Assembly (NCBI RefSeq): GCF_004801885.1
Contig: NZ_SSSM01000001.1
Span: 806,001-870,000 of the forward strand
DNA: 64,000 nt
Direction of reading: 5' to 3'
Source: Naasia lichenicola
Lineage (GTDB): Bacteria > Actinomycetota > Actinomycetes > Actinomycetales > Microbacteriaceae
Within the stretch, counting starts at the first letter, position 1. Every line of letters begins with the position of its first letter. This document shows positions 6,826 through 15,173 of the stretch, piece by piece. The notes under the pieces were generated by a model, which saw nothing but the letters and a program-made list of their open reading frames with translations, had not been told where the DNA came from and searched no databases. The translations under genes and the position numbers were made by a program.

Positions 6826-9800
6826 TCAGGCCGAACCGACCTCCACGATCAGGTCGCCCGCTTCGACCTGCTGGGTGGTGGAGATGGCGATCCGCTTCAC
6901 CGTTCCTGCCACGCCGACGGTGATGGCCGCTTCCATCTTCATGGCCTCGATGGATGCGACGCTCTGCCCTGCGGTGACGACGTCGCCGACGGCCACCTTG
7001 ACGGTGACCACGCCGGAGAACGGGGCAGCGACGTGCCCGGGGTTGGCGGCGTCCGCCTTCTCCGCCGACGTGATGTCGACCGCGATGCTCTTGTCCCGCA
7101 CGGGGAGCGGACGCAGCTGGCCGTTGAGGGTCGTCATGACGGTGCGCATGCCCTTGGCATCGGCCTCGCCGATCGCCTCGAGGCCGACGAACAGCTGAAC
7201 GCCCTTGCCGATCCGCACCGTGTGCTCGAGCTCGGGGTCGAGGCCGTAGAGGTAGTCGGCGGTGTCGACGACCGAGAGATCGCCGTACTGCTCGCGGATC
7301 TGCTCGTAGATCTTCGTCGGGCCGGGGAACAGCAGCCGGTTGAGTGTCGCGCGCACCGTCGCACTGTCGGAGTCGAGGGCCGCACTGTCCTCCTCGAAGA
7401 GCTCGGCGACCGAGACGTCGACGGTTCTGCCCTCGAGCACCTTGCTGCGGAACGGCTCGGGCCATCCGCCCGGCAGATCGCCCAGCTCGCCGGCCATGAA
7501 GCCGATGACGGAGTCGGGGATGTCGAATCTCCCGGGGTTCTCCTCGAACTCCTTCGGGTCCGCCCCGACGGCGGCGAGGTGCAGGGCGAGGTCGCCGACG
7601 ACCTTCGACGACGGCGTGACCTTGGGGATCCGTCCGAGGATGCCGTTGGCCGCGGCGTAGAGGTCCTCGATCAGCTCGAAGCGGTCGGCGAGGCCGAGCG
7701 CGATCGCCTGCTGGCGCAGGTTGGAGAGCTGTCCTCCGGGGATCTCGTGGTGGTAGACGCGCCCGGTGGGGCCCGGAAGGCCGGACTCGAACGGCCTGTA
7801 CTGCGCGCGCACCGCCTCCCAGTAGGGCTCGAGGTCGGCGACGGCCTTCAGCGAGAGGCCCGTGTCGCGCTCGGTGTGGGCGAGCGCGGCCACGAGCGCG
7901 GAGGCCGAGACCTGACTGGTCGTGCCGGCCATCGACGCGCTGGCCACGTCGACGGCGTCGACGCCCGCCTCGCTGGCGGCGAGCAGGGTGGCGAGCTGAC
8001 CGCCGACCGTGTCGTGGGTGTGCAGGTGCACGGGCAGGTCGAAGCGGTCGCGCAGGGCGGTGACCAGCTGCTTCGCCGCATACGGGCGCAGCAGTCCCGC
8101 CATGTCCTTGATGGCGAGGATGTGCGCGCCGGCCGCCACGATCTCGTCGGCGAGGCCGAGGTAGTAGTCGAGTGTGTACAGGTCCTCTGCCGGGTCGAGC
8201 AGGTCGCCGGTGTAGCAGAGCGCGACCTCGGCGACGGCGGTGCCCGTCGCGACGACCGCCTCGATGGCGGGTCGCATCTGGTCGACGTCGTTGAGGGCGT
8301 CGAAGATCCGGAAGATGTCGACGCCGGTCGCGGCGGCCTCGCGGACGAACGCGTCGGTCACCTTGGTCGGATAGGGGGTGTAGCCGACGGTGTTGCGGCC
8401 GCGGAGGAGCATCTGGATGGCGACGTTCGGCAGCGCCTCACGCAGCTTGGCCAGTCGCTCCCATGGGTCCTCGCCGAGGAAGCGGAGCGCGACGTCGTAG
8501 GTCGCCCCGCCCCATGCCTCGACGGAGAGCAGCTGCGGCGTCAGCCGAGCGACGTAGGGCGCCACCGCGACGAGGTCACGGGTGCGAACCCGGGTGGCGA
8601 GCAGGGACTGGTGCGCATCGCGGAAGGTGGTCTCCGTGACCGCGACCGCGGTCTGGGCGCGGAGGGCGGAGGCGAATCCGTCGGGGCCGAGCTCGAGCAG
8701 CTGCTGACGGGAGCCGGCCGGAGCGGGCTGGCCGAGGTCGACGTCGGGCAGCTTGCTGGCCGGATGCGCTCCGGTCGGACGGGGACCGTTCGGCTGGTTG
8801 ACCGTGACGTCGGCGAGCCAGCTGAGGATCTTGGTGCCCCGGTCCTTCGACTGACGGGCGTGCACCAGGTTCGGCCGCTCGTCGATGAACGACGTGCTGA
8901 GGTCGCCGGCGACGAAGGACGGATCGTCGAGGACGGCCTGCAGGAAGGGGATGTTGGTGGTGACGCCGCGGATCCGGAATTCGGCCAGCGCGCGCTTCGA
9001 GCGGGCGACGGCGGACGGGAAGTCGCGCGCTCGGCAAGTGAGCTTGGCGAGCATGGAGTCGAAGTGCGGGCTGATCTGCGCACCCGATGCGACCGTGCCG
9101 CCGTCGAGGCGGACGCCGGCTCCGCCCGGTGAGCGGTAGGTGGTGATCTTGCCGGTGTCGGGGCGGAAGCCCTGGGCGGGGTCCTCCGTGGTGATCCGGC
9201 ACTGCAGAGCGGCACCCCGGAGCGTGATGTCCTTCTGCTCGAGGCCGAGCTCCTGCAGGGTCTCCCCCGCCGCGATCCGCATCTGCGACTGCACCAGGTC
9301 GACATCGGTGACCTCTTCGGTGACCGTGTGCTCGACCTGGATGCGCGGGTTCATCTCGATGAAGACGTGCGTGCCGGCGCGGTCGCCGACCGTGTCGACG
9401 AGGAACTCGACGGTGCCCGCGTTCACGTAGTGGATGGACTCCGCGAACTTGATGGCGTCGCGGTGCAGGGCGTTCCGCAGCTCGTCGGTGAGGTTGGGTG
9501 CCGGCGCGATCTCGACGACCTTCTGGTGGCGGCGCTGCACCGAGCAGTCGCGCTCGAACAGGTGCACCGTGGTTCCGGCGGCGTCGGCCAGGATCTGCAC
9601 CTCGATGTGCCGAGGGCGCAGCACCGCCTGCTCGAGGAACATGGTGGCGTCGCCGAAGGCGCTGTCCGCCTCGCGCATGGCGGCCTCGAGGGCGGCCCGC
9701 AGGTCCTCCTTCCTGTCCACCCGGCGCATGCCGCGTCCGCCTCCGCCCGCGACCGCCTTGGCGAAGATGGGGAAGCCGATGTCGTCGGCCTGGCTGAGCA

Positions 9801-10230
9801 GCAGGTCGATGTCGGAGCTCGGAGGGGTGGACTGCAGCACCGGGACGCCCGCCTTGATGGCGTACTCCTTGGCGGCGACCTTGTTGCCGGCCATCTCGAG
9901 GACCTCGTAGCCGGGTCCGATGAAGGTGATCCCGGCGTCTCTGGCCGCGTGGGCCAGGTCGGGGTTCTCGCTGAGGAATCCGTAGCCGGGATAGATGGCG
10001 TCGGCGCCCGACTCCTTGGCGACCCGGATGATCTCCGAGACGTCGAGGTAGGCGCGCACCGGGTGGCCCGGCTCGCCGATCTGGTACGACTCGTCGGCCT
10101 TGAGCCGATGCATCGAGTTGCGGTCCTCGTAGGGAAAGACGGCCACGGTCCGGGCGCCCAGTTCGTACGCGGCGCGGAATGCCCGGATGGCGATCTCGCC
10201 ACGGTTCGCCACGAGGATCTTGCGGAACAC
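6826..10230 (-). CDS. pyc: Pyruvate carboxylase
   Basis: The 1134-residue single-chain enzyme carboxylates pyruvate to oxaloacetate with ATP and bicarbonate, replenishing the citric acid cycle. In order it carries the biotin carboxylase domain (starts FRKILVANRGEIA; ATP-grasp loop GGGGRGMRRV), the carboxyltransferase domain (TFRDAHQSLLATRVRT, then AMEAWGG-type core read here as VEAWGGATYDVALRF), the allosteric/linker domain, and a C-terminal biotinyl domain with EAMKMEA (biotinylated Lys1098). Full length for the family. The start is GTG at 10230, with GAGAGG 6 nt upstream. A TAGTCT sequence on the minus strand near 10304-10309 may be the -10. The divergent parA gene shares the 99-bp upstream region. 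Confidence 0.96.
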   Translation of the reverse strand: MFRKILVANRGEIAIRAFRAAYELGARTVAVFPYEDRNSMHRLKADESYQIGEPGHPVRAYLDVSEIIRVAKESGADAIYPGYGFLSENPDLAHAARDAGITFIGPGYEVLEMAGNKVAAKEYAIKAGVPVLQSTPPSSDIDLLLSQADDIGFPIFAKAVAGGGGRGMRRVDRKEDLRAALEAAMREADSAFGDATMFLEQAVLRPRHIEVQILADAAGTTVHLFERDCSVQRRHQKVVEIAPAPNLTDELRNALHRDAIKFAESIHYVNAGTVEFLVDTVGDRAGTHVFIEMNPRIQVEHTVTEEVTDVDLVQSQMRIAAGETLQELGLEQKDITLRGAALQCRITTEDPAQGFRPDTGKITTYRSPGGAGVRLDGGTVASGAQISPHFDSMLAKLTCRARDFPSAVARSKRALAEFRIRGVTTNIPFLQAVLDDPSFVAGDLSTSFIDERPNLVHARQSKDRGTKILSWLADVTVNQPNGPRPTGAHPASKLPDVDLGQPAPAGSRQQLLELGPDGFASALRAQTAVAVTETTFRDAHQSLLATRVRTRDLVAVAPYVARLTPQLLSVEAWGGATYDVALRFLGEDPWERLAKLREALPNVAIQMLLRGRNTVGYTPYPTKVTDAFVREAAATGVDIFRIFDALNDVDQMRPAIEAVVATGTAVAEVALCYTGDLLDPAEDLYTLDYYLGLADEIVAAGAHILAIKDMAGLLRPYAAKQLVTALRDRFDLPVHLHTHDTVGGQLATLLAASEAGVDAVDVASASMAGTTSQVSASALVAALAHTERDTGLSLKAVADLEPYWEAVRAQYRPFESGLPGPTGRVYHHEIPGGQLSNLRQQAIALGLADRFELIEDLYAAANGILGRIPKVTPSSKVVGDLALHLAAVGADPKEFEENPGRFDIPDSVIGFMAGELGDLPGGWPEPFRSKVLEGRTVDVSVAELFEEDSAALDSDSATVRATLNRLLFPGPTKIYEQIREQYGDLSVVDTADYLYGLDPELEHTVRIGKGVQLFVGLEAIGEADAKGMRTVMTTLNGQLRPLPVRDKSIAVDITSAEKADAANPGHVAAPFSGVVTVKVAVGDVVTAGQSVASIEAMKMEAAITVGVAGTVKRIAISTTQQVEAGDLIVEVGSA

Positions 10231-10316
10231 GAGGGCCCTCTCGTCGTCCCCGGACGACCTTCAACGGAGTGCGCGGCTGGCCCGTCGGGGTTTAGGTTTC
10301 CTCAGACTACTGAAGG

Positions 10317-10322
10317 TATCGT
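10317..10322 (+). promoter_or_regulatory. -10 box (TATCGT), leaderless promoter of ParA gene
   Basis: TATCGT ends 7 nt before the GTG at 10330. Confidence 0.45.
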
Positions 10323-10329
10323 TGGGGCC

Positions 10330-11151
10330 GTGCATGTGCTGAGCGTCAGCTCTCTCAAGGGGGGCGTGGGGAAGACGACGGTCACACTCGGACTTGCTTC
10401 CGCCGCTTTCGCTCGCGGCCTCAGCACGCTCGTGGTGGACCTCGATCCGCAGTCCGACGTGTCCACCGGCATGGACATTCAGGTGCAGGGTCACCTCAAC
10501 GTCGCCGACGTGCTCGCCTCCCCCAAGGAGAAGGTCGTCCGGGCGGCGATCGCGCCGAGCGGCTGGACCCGCGGCCGCGCCGGCAAGGTCGACGTGATGA
10601 TCGGCAGTCCGTCCGCCATCAACTTCGACGGCCCACATCCGAGCATCCGCGACATCTGGAAGCTCGAAGAGGCGCTCGCCGGCGTCGAGCAGGACTACGA
10701 GCTCGTGCTCATCGACTGCGCCCCGTCGCTCAACGCGCTGACCCGCACCGCGTGGGCGGCCAGCGACCGCGTCGCCGTCGTCACCGAGCCCGGCCTGTTC
10801 TCCGTCGCCGCCGCCGATCGCGCCCTGCGTGCCATCGAGGAGATCCGCCGCGGCCTCTCCCCTCGCCTGCAGCCCCTCGGCATCATCGTCAACCGGGCGC
10901 GCGTGCAGTCCCTCGAGCACCAGTTCCGGATCAAGGAGCTGCGCGACATGTTCGGGCCGCTCGTGCTCAGCCCGCAGCTGCCCGAGCGCACCTCGCTGCA
11001 GCAGGCCCAGGGCGCAGCGAAGCCCCTGCACATCTGGCCGGGCGAGAGCGCGCAGGACATGGCGCGGATGTTCGACCAGCTGCTCGAGCGCGTGATGCGC
11101 ACCGGCCGCGTGGGCGAGTACGGCGAAGCCCCGGCCAAGGCCCGCCGCTAG
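10330..11151 (+). CDS. ParA-family ATPase (orphan)
   Basis: The 273-residue protein is a Walker-type partition ATPase: the deviant Walker A motif KGGVGKTTVTLGL is at residues 10-22, followed by VDLDPQSDVSTGMD and the Walker B region LVLIDCAPSLNALT. Such proteins bind DNA non-specifically and form dynamic gradients that place cargo. No ParB partner or parS-like site is next to it, so it is probably an orphan ParA used for something other than chromosome partitioning. The open frame continues far upstream through the antisense strand of pyc; the GTG at 10330 is taken because homologous proteins begin at the first beta strand and a TATCGT -10 box lies 7 nt upstream. Confidence 0.85.
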   Translation: MHVLSVSSLKGGVGKTTVTLGLASAAFARGLSTLVVDLDPQSDVSTGMDIQVQGHLNVADVLASPKEKVVRAAIAPSGWTRGRAGKVDVMIGSPSAINFDGPHPSIRDIWKLEEALAGVEQDYELVLIDCAPSLNALTRTAWAASDRVAVVTEPGLFSVAAADRALRAIEEIRRGLSPRLQPLGIIVNRARVQSLEHQFRIKELRDMFGPLVLSPQLPERTSLQQAQGAAKPLHIWPGESAQDMARMFDQLLERVMRTGRVGEYGEAPAKARR

Positions 11152-11173
11152 CCCAGCAGCTCGGCGCCTCTTC

Positions 11174-11290
11174 CACCGTTCAGGTGATCTTCACGGTTCA
11201 GGCTTTCGACCACGGATCAGGCGAAAATCGCCTGAACGGTGTTCGATGTCGCGGAATCGCCTGATCCGTGAAGATCGCCTGATCCGTGAA
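11174..11290. repeat. Nested inverted repeats between parA and the cyclase gene
   Basis: The convergent gap holds CACCGTTCAGGTGA (11174-11187), TTCACGGTTCAGG (11190-11202), CACGGATCAGGCGA (11211-11224), TCGCCTGAACGGTG (about 11228-11241), and two copies of TCGCCTGATCCGTGAA (11257-11272 and 11275-11290). The first three are inverted relative to the last three, so several alternative hairpins are possible. The related word TTCACGGATCAGG recurs at 47414-47426. Confidence 0.7.
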
Positions 11291-11297
11291 GGGTGGG

Positions 11298-12209
11298 TCA
11301 GCGGATCGTGGCGAAGGCTCGGACCGGGAAGGTGCCGAAGGCCTCGACCTTCGGCGGCACCGCGGTGAAGGTGGCTCCACGAGGCGGGACGTCGCCGAGG
11401 TTCGTCAGGTGCTCGACGATCGGGATGCCGGCGGCGAGCAGCAGCGAGTGGGCGGGCCGCTCCCCCGCAGCGTCCGCGGTCATCGAATCGATGTTGATCG
11501 AGTCGATGCCGACGAGTCCGACGCCCTGCTCGACCAGGTATCGGGCGCCGGCCTCGGTCAGAAACGGTGCAGGATCCCCGTACGCCGGGGTGCCGAAGTG
11601 ACGATCCCACCCGGTGTGCAGCAGCACCGCTGCTCCTGATACCTCGCGGTCGTAGAAGACCTCGGCGGGGATCCCCCGCTCGGTCGCACCGGGAAGGCGG
11701 ATCAGCTCGATGCGCACGTCCACCACCCCCTCGAGCAGCAGGCCTGCCAGATCCCCTCCATCGGCATAGCGGTGGTACGCGGTGTCGAGGTAGGTGCCGG
11801 TGTTCGCGATCATCTCGATCCGCGGGATCTCGAACTCGGTGCCCGCCGCGTAGACGCTGCGCGAAGCCTCGCGGCTCAGGTGCGCGGTCATCCGCGGCAC
11901 TGGCATCCCCGGCATGGTGACGAGCCCGTCCCGGATGACATGGCTGAGGTCGACGAGTCGGCGCGGAGCGGGCGCATCGACCTGAGCGACGATGCCCCGG
12001 CTGCCCGTGTGCGCCTCCTCCACGATCTGCAGTCCCGAGAGCTTCACCGATCCGACGAGAGCGAGACCTAGGTGCTGCACGAGCAGTGCTCCGATTTGCG
12101 CCTGGTCGACGTCCCCGCTCGGCAGGTCGAGTCGAAAGCCGTGCGCCGAAAGGCCTCCGCCGTTGACGAAGGAGATCTCGGCATCGAACACGGCACGGTA
12201 CTGGGGCAT
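11298..12209 (-). CDS. Cyclase/kynurenine-formamidase-like hydrolase with altered metal motif
   Basis: The 303-residue protein has an N-terminal part of about 75 residues that I do not recognise and a C-terminal cyclase-family domain (PF04199 type) starting at LVDLSHVIRDGLVTMPG. Members are metal-dependent hydrolases of amides or lactones such as formylkynurenine. The usual HxGTHxDxxxH metal motif reads NTGTYLDTAYH here, so two of the three histidines are Asn and Tyr; the acidic residue and last His remain. The downstream GIDSINIDS segment is kept. It may be a distinct subfamily rather than a dead enzyme. Upstream is AAGGCT at 6 nt before the ATG, a weak leaderless -10. It converges with parA. 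Confidence 0.72.
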   Translation of the reverse strand: MPQYRAVFDAEISFVNGGGLSAHGFRLDLPSGDVDQAQIGALLVQHLGLALVGSVKLSGLQIVEEAHTGSRGIVAQVDAPAPRRLVDLSHVIRDGLVTMPGMPVPRMTAHLSREASRSVYAAGTEFEIPRIEMIANTGTYLDTAYHRYADGGDLAGLLLEGVVDVRIELIRLPGATERGIPAEVFYDREVSGAAVLLHTGWDRHFGTPAYGDPAPFLTEAGARYLVEQGVGLVGIDSINIDSMTADAAGERPAHSLLLAAGIPIVEHLTNLGDVPPRGATFTAVPPKVEAFGTFPVRAFATIR

Positions 12210-12332
12210 GCGTCCAGCCTTTCAGCCCGTGTCGGAGTCGGCCGCCGCTATCGGGTCGGCCAGCGACGATCCACCGCCAGCGATCGTCTTCGAGCAGGGC
12301 ACTCCAGACTGCGCCGCCCGGTTAACGCCGAA

Positions 12333-12354
12333 AGCGACGGCTGGGGCCGTCGCT
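12333..12354 (-). terminator. Rho-independent-like terminator of merR gene
   Basis: AGCGACGGC (12333-12341) pairs with GCCGTCGCT (12346-12354) over a 4-nt loop. Read on the minus strand the stem is followed by TTTCGG, about 50 nt after the merR stop codon. The surrounding 195-bp gap shows no gene. Confidence 0.5.
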
Positions 12355-12404
12355 CTCGGGTGGTGCGCCGCGCAATGCGCGGGGTGGGATCTGTGGGGCG
12401 GCGC

Positions 12405-12950
12405 CTATGAGGCGGTGCGGTTGGCGCGGCGAGCAGCGAGCTCGTCACTGGGATCGGCCGACTGGGCGTCGAGCTCGACGAGGCTGGATTCGACCTCGCG
12501 GAGCACGCGGCCGACGGCGATGCCGAACACGCCCTGACCGCGGCTGACGAGGTCGATTACCTCGTCGTTCGAAGTGCAGAGGTAGACGCTCGCGCCATCG
12601 CTCATCAGCGTGGTCTGCGCCAGGTCGGTGACACCCGACTCGCGCAGCTGCTCGACGGCGGTCCGGATCTGCTGGAGCGAGATGCCGGTGTCGAGGAGGC
12701 GCTTGACGAGCTTGAGGACGAGCACGTCGCGGAAGCCGTAGAGGCGCTGCGAGCCCGATCCGGCTGCACCGCGGATGGTCGGCTCGACCAGTCCTGTGCG
12801 TGCCCAGTAGTCGAGCTGGCGGTAGCTGATTCCTGCCGCGCGAGCCGCGATCGCTCCCCTGTAGCCCTCGTTGTCATCGAGGTCGGGCATGCCATCCGTA
12901 AACAGCAGCCCGAGGTCGTAGCGATCGTCGCTACGGCTGAGTTCACTCAT
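12405..12950 (-). CDS. MerR-family regulator (Rv1830-like)
   Basis: The 181-residue protein has a winged-helix MerR domain (AAGISYRQLDYWARTGLVEP, with the wing ending YGFRDVLVLKLVKRLLDTG) and a C-terminal dimerisation/effector region without clear metal-binding cysteines. It corresponds to the second MerR gene that follows garA and ftsR in actinobacteria (Rv1830 in Mycobacterium tuberculosis). Its targets are not known from sequence. The ATG at 12950 is used because GGAAGG lies 9 nt upstream; an in-frame GTG at 12977 would add nine residues. A TACCTT -10 candidate is at 12996-13001 on the minus strand, separate from the ftsR-garA unit. Confidence 0.85.
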   Translation of the reverse strand: MSELSRSDDRYDLGLLFTDGMPDLDDNEGYRGAIAARAAGISYRQLDYWARTGLVEPTIRGAAGSGSQRLYGFRDVLVLKLVKRLLDTGISLQQIRTAVEQLRESGVTDLAQTTLMSDGASVYLCTSNDEVIDLVSRGQGVFGIAVGRVLREVESSLVELDAQSADPSDELAARRANRTAS

Positions 12951-13103
12951 GAAGCTGCCTTCCGTGCGATTACGCACATTTCCGGGGACTTCTCAAAGGT
13001 ATCGACCCGAGGCGGCACCGGCAACGACATCGGCCCTGTGAGTTGGGCGTGTCGCGCGTTTCTGCGGTGCTTTCGTGTCCCCAATTCGGGCTCGGCCAGC
13101 CTA

Positions 13104-13120
13104 GCCGACGCGACGTCGGC
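13104..13120. terminator. Hairpin downstream of ftsR
   Basis: GCCGACG and CGTCGGC form a perfect 7-bp stem with a 3-nt loop about 33 nt past the ftsR stop on the minus strand. No T-run follows, so it may be an RNA-stabilising or Rho-assisted end. Confidence 0.35.
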
Positions 13121-13152
13121 TCACACCGACGATTGCGCGATCGGGGGCGCGC

Positions 13153-13860
13153 TCAGCCGCCGATGCGCTCGAGTGCGCTGCGGATCAGACTCGCCCGCAC
13201 GACGTCGAGCTGCGCGGCGAGCTCGAGGGCCAGCTCCGCGCCGCGCGCGCGACTCGACGAGTCCCGGCGCTTGATGATCGGCAGAACGGCCGTCTCCAGC
13301 AGGGCGACCTCGCGCTCGGCCGACGCGCGGAAGCCGCGCAGATGGCGCGGCTCGATTCCCACGTCGCCGAGCTCGACGAGCGCGCGGAGGACGCCGAGGG
13401 CATCGTCGCTGAAGGTGTCGCCGGCCGCGATCAGCGAGGCGCTGATGGCCTCGTCGAGCTGCCATGAGTTGGCGCCGGCTTCGCGCAGCAGCTCCTCCCG
13501 CAGGTAGCGTCGCTCGCCGCTCAGCATCGAGGGCCCGGCCGTCGTCGTGGGCATGGTCGGCTCGCGACCCGCGTCGAGCTCGGCCAGCTGGGTGCGGATG
13601 ATCTTCAGCGGCAGGTAGTGGTCCCGCTGCATCGTGAGGATGAGGCGGAGCCGGTCGATGTCGCGTGGGGAGAACTTGCGGTAGCCCGACTCGGTGCGTG
13701 CCGGGAAGACGAGCCGCTGCTCCTCGAGGAAGCGCAGCTTCGACGGCGAGAGGTCGGGGAACTCGGGCTTGAGCCGCGCGAGCACCTGCCCGATGCCCAT
13801 CAGCGCCTGCTGCTGCGGAACCGCAGCGGGCGTGATCGAGCGAGCGAGCGGAGACGACAC
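13153..13860 (-). CDS. ftsR: FtsR-type MerR-family regulator
   Basis: The 235-residue regulator corresponds to Rv1828/FtsR, which in corynebacteria activates ftsZ transcription and links growth to division. The N-terminal winged helix reads IGQVLARLKPEFPDLSPSKL and FLEEQRLVFPARTESGYRKF, followed by a helical dimerisation region rich in Arg/Glu/Leu. The GTG at 13860 is chosen: it is 2 nt after the garA stop codon, so the gene is co-transcribed with and probably translationally coupled to garA. The longer upstream frame runs through garA antisense codons and is not real. In mycobacteria a bifunctional-nuclease gene (Rv1829) sits between this gene and the next MerR gene; it is absent here. Confidence 0.86.
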   Translation of the reverse strand: MSSPLARSITPAAVPQQQALMGIGQVLARLKPEFPDLSPSKLRFLEEQRLVFPARTESGYRKFSPRDIDRLRLILTMQRDHYLPLKIIRTQLAELDAGREPTMPTTTAGPSMLSGERRYLREELLREAGANSWQLDEAISASLIAAGDTFSDDALGVLRALVELGDVGIEPRHLRGFRASAEREVALLETAVLPIIKRRDSSSRARGAELALELAAQLDVVRASLIRSALERIGG

Positions 13861-13862
13861 GG

Positions 13863-14405
13863 TCAGCGGGCTCCCGCAGCGGCGAGGTCGTGGCGCGATG
13901 CGTAGAAGGTGAGGCGGAACTTGCCCACCTGCACCTCGGCCCCGTCCGTGAGCAGAGCGGTGTCGATGCGGACGCCGTCGAAGTAGGTGCCGTTCAGGCT
14001 CCCCAGGTCCTTGACCTCGAAGACGGTGCCGTGCCGGATGAACTGCGCGTGCCGACGCGAGACCGTCACGTCGTCGAGGAAGATGTCGGCGCTCGGATGA
14101 CGACCGGCGACCGTCAGGTCGGCGTCGAGGAGGAACCGGGCACCCGTGTTCGGGCCGCGACGGACGACGAGGAGAGCCGACCCCGACGGGAGCGCTCCGA
14201 CCGCCTGCTGCTCCTCGGTGTTGCTGCGCTGATCCAGCGCGGCCACCTGCTGGAGGAACTCGTCGCCGAACGACGCCGTCGTGTCGGTGCTGAGGTGTGA
14301 CGCCCTGCGAGGATCGCCAGCACTCGGATCCGACCCCTGAGGGCCGGGCTGACCGCCCTGCCAACCGGCACCGGGTCCGCTCTGCCTGTCACGCGGATCG
14401 ACCAT
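13863..14405 (-). CDS. garA: GarA/OdhI FHA-domain metabolic regulator
   Basis: The 180-residue protein is the GarA/OdhI switch: unphosphorylated it binds and inhibits 2-oxoglutarate dehydrogenase and glutamate dehydrogenase; phosphorylation of an N-terminal threonine by PknB/PknG-type kinases makes the tail bind its own FHA domain and releases the enzymes. Here the phospho-acceptor region is DTTASFGDEFL (Thr42/Thr43), and the FHA core shows GRHPSADIFLDD (from 101), SRRHAQF (116-122) and GSLNGTYF (from 135). The first 30 residues are a Gly/Pro/Gln-rich extension. The ATG at 14405 has AGGAGG 9 nt upstream and a TACCCT -10 at 14432-14437. ftsR follows directly. Confidence 0.93.
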   Translation of the reverse strand: MVDPRDRQSGPGAGWQGGQPGPQGSDPSAGDPRRASHLSTDTTASFGDEFLQQVAALDQRSNTEEQQAVGALPSGSALLVVRRGPNTGARFLLDADLTVAGRHPSADIFLDDVTVSRRHAQFIRHGTVFEVKDLGSLNGTYFDGVRIDTALLTDGAEVQVGKFRLTFYASRHDLAAAGAR

Positions 14406-14446
14406 ATGTGGCTACCTCCTCTTTGCGCTCCAGGGTAACGGATCCG

Positions 14447-15079
14447 TCAGACCGACTCGCCCCGGGGAATCCTGCATACCCTAACGGTCTCTATGGCGTA
14501 CACGATTCCCGCCCACCAGTAGAGGAAGGCCCCCCAGGCGGCGAACGCCCAGCCGACGGGGTTGGCGACGAACTGGATGTCGGGGAAGGCCTGCCCGAGC
14601 ACGAGCACCGGAAGCGCGTAGAAGAGGCAGAAGGTGGCGACCTTGCCGAGGTGGTGGACCGGCAGCGGACCGTAGCCGTGATTGGCGAGCGTGATGCCGA
14701 GCACGATGAGCAGGAGGTCGCGCGAGACGATGACGATGACCAGCCACCAGGGCACGAGATCGCGGGATGCGAGACCCAGCAGGGTCGCGAGCAGGTAGAG
14801 GCGATCGGCCGCCGGATCGAGGAGCTGGCCGATCCGGGTGACCTGGTTGAAGCGACGGGCGATCTGGCCGTCGAGGAAGTCGGTGAGGCTCGAGACGACG
14901 AGGATGACGAGCGCGACGAAGTCGTTGCCGTTGACCAGGTAGAGCAGGAAGACGGGCACGAGCGCGAGCCGGAAGAAGCTCAGCACGTTGGGGACCGTGA
15001 GGATCCGGTTGCTGATCTCCGGCTCGGCGGGAGTCTTCACCGCATCGCCGTCGGAGCCCGCCTTCGACTCCGAATCCAT
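14447..15079 (-). CDS. CDP-alcohol phosphatidyltransferase (PgsA2-like)
   Basis: The 210-residue membrane enzyme joins CDP-diacylglycerol to an alcohol such as glycerol phosphate or phosphatidylglycerol. The complete CDP-OH-P signature D-G-x2-A-R-x8-G-x3-D-x3-D is present (DGQIARR ... GQLLDPAADR), with about six hydrophobic segments around it. Synteny with garA matches pgsA2 (Rv1822) of mycobacteria. The ATG at 15079 is chosen over an upstream in-frame start at 15187 because TAAGGT lies 7 nt upstream, giving a leaderless mRNA. The protease gene is divergent. Whether the product is phosphatidylglycerophosphate, cardiolipin or another lipid cannot be told. Confidence 0.87.
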   Translation of the reverse strand: MDSESKAGSDGDAVKTPAEPEISNRILTVPNVLSFFRLALVPVFLLYLVNGNDFVALVILVVSSLTDFLDGQIARRFNQVTRIGQLLDPAADRLYLLATLLGLASRDLVPWWLVIVIVSRDLLLIVLGITLANHGYGPLPVHHLGKVATFCLFYALPVLVLGQAFPDIQFVANPVGWAFAAWGAFLYWWAGIVYAIETVRVCRIPRGESV

Positions 15080-15086
15080 ATGCCCT

Positions 15087-15092
15087 ACCTTA
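15087..15092 (-). promoter_or_regulatory. -10 box (TAAGGT), leaderless promoter of CDP-alcohol phosphatidyltransferase
   Basis: TAAGGT on the minus strand ends 7 nt before the ATG at 15079. Confidence 0.45.
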
Positions 15093-15160
15093 TGGGCGGC
15101 GCTGTTTCGATGGGCGCACGCCAGGCGGCCGGTGGCTCTCGCGTCGTCGGAGGACTGGAC

Positions 15161-15166
15161 TAGCGT
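15161..15166 (+). promoter_or_regulatory. -10 box (TAGCGT), leaderless promoter of protealysin-emfourin operon
   Basis: TAGCGT ends 7 nt before the ATG at 15174. Confidence 0.5.
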
Positions 15167-15173
15167 CCTCCTT

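Noticed and set aside
6724-9132. 802-codon plus-strand open frame
   Set aside because: Antisense of pyruvate carboxylase; the residue bias and lack of motifs mark it as a shadow.
9328-10329. 334-codon upstream extension of the ParA frame
   Set aside because: It is antisense of pyc; the ParA family begins at the GTG 10330 and a -10 box fits that start.
12950-12977. Longer GTG start for the MerR gene
   Set aside because: GGAAGG is correctly spaced for the ATG at 12950, not for the GTG at 12977.
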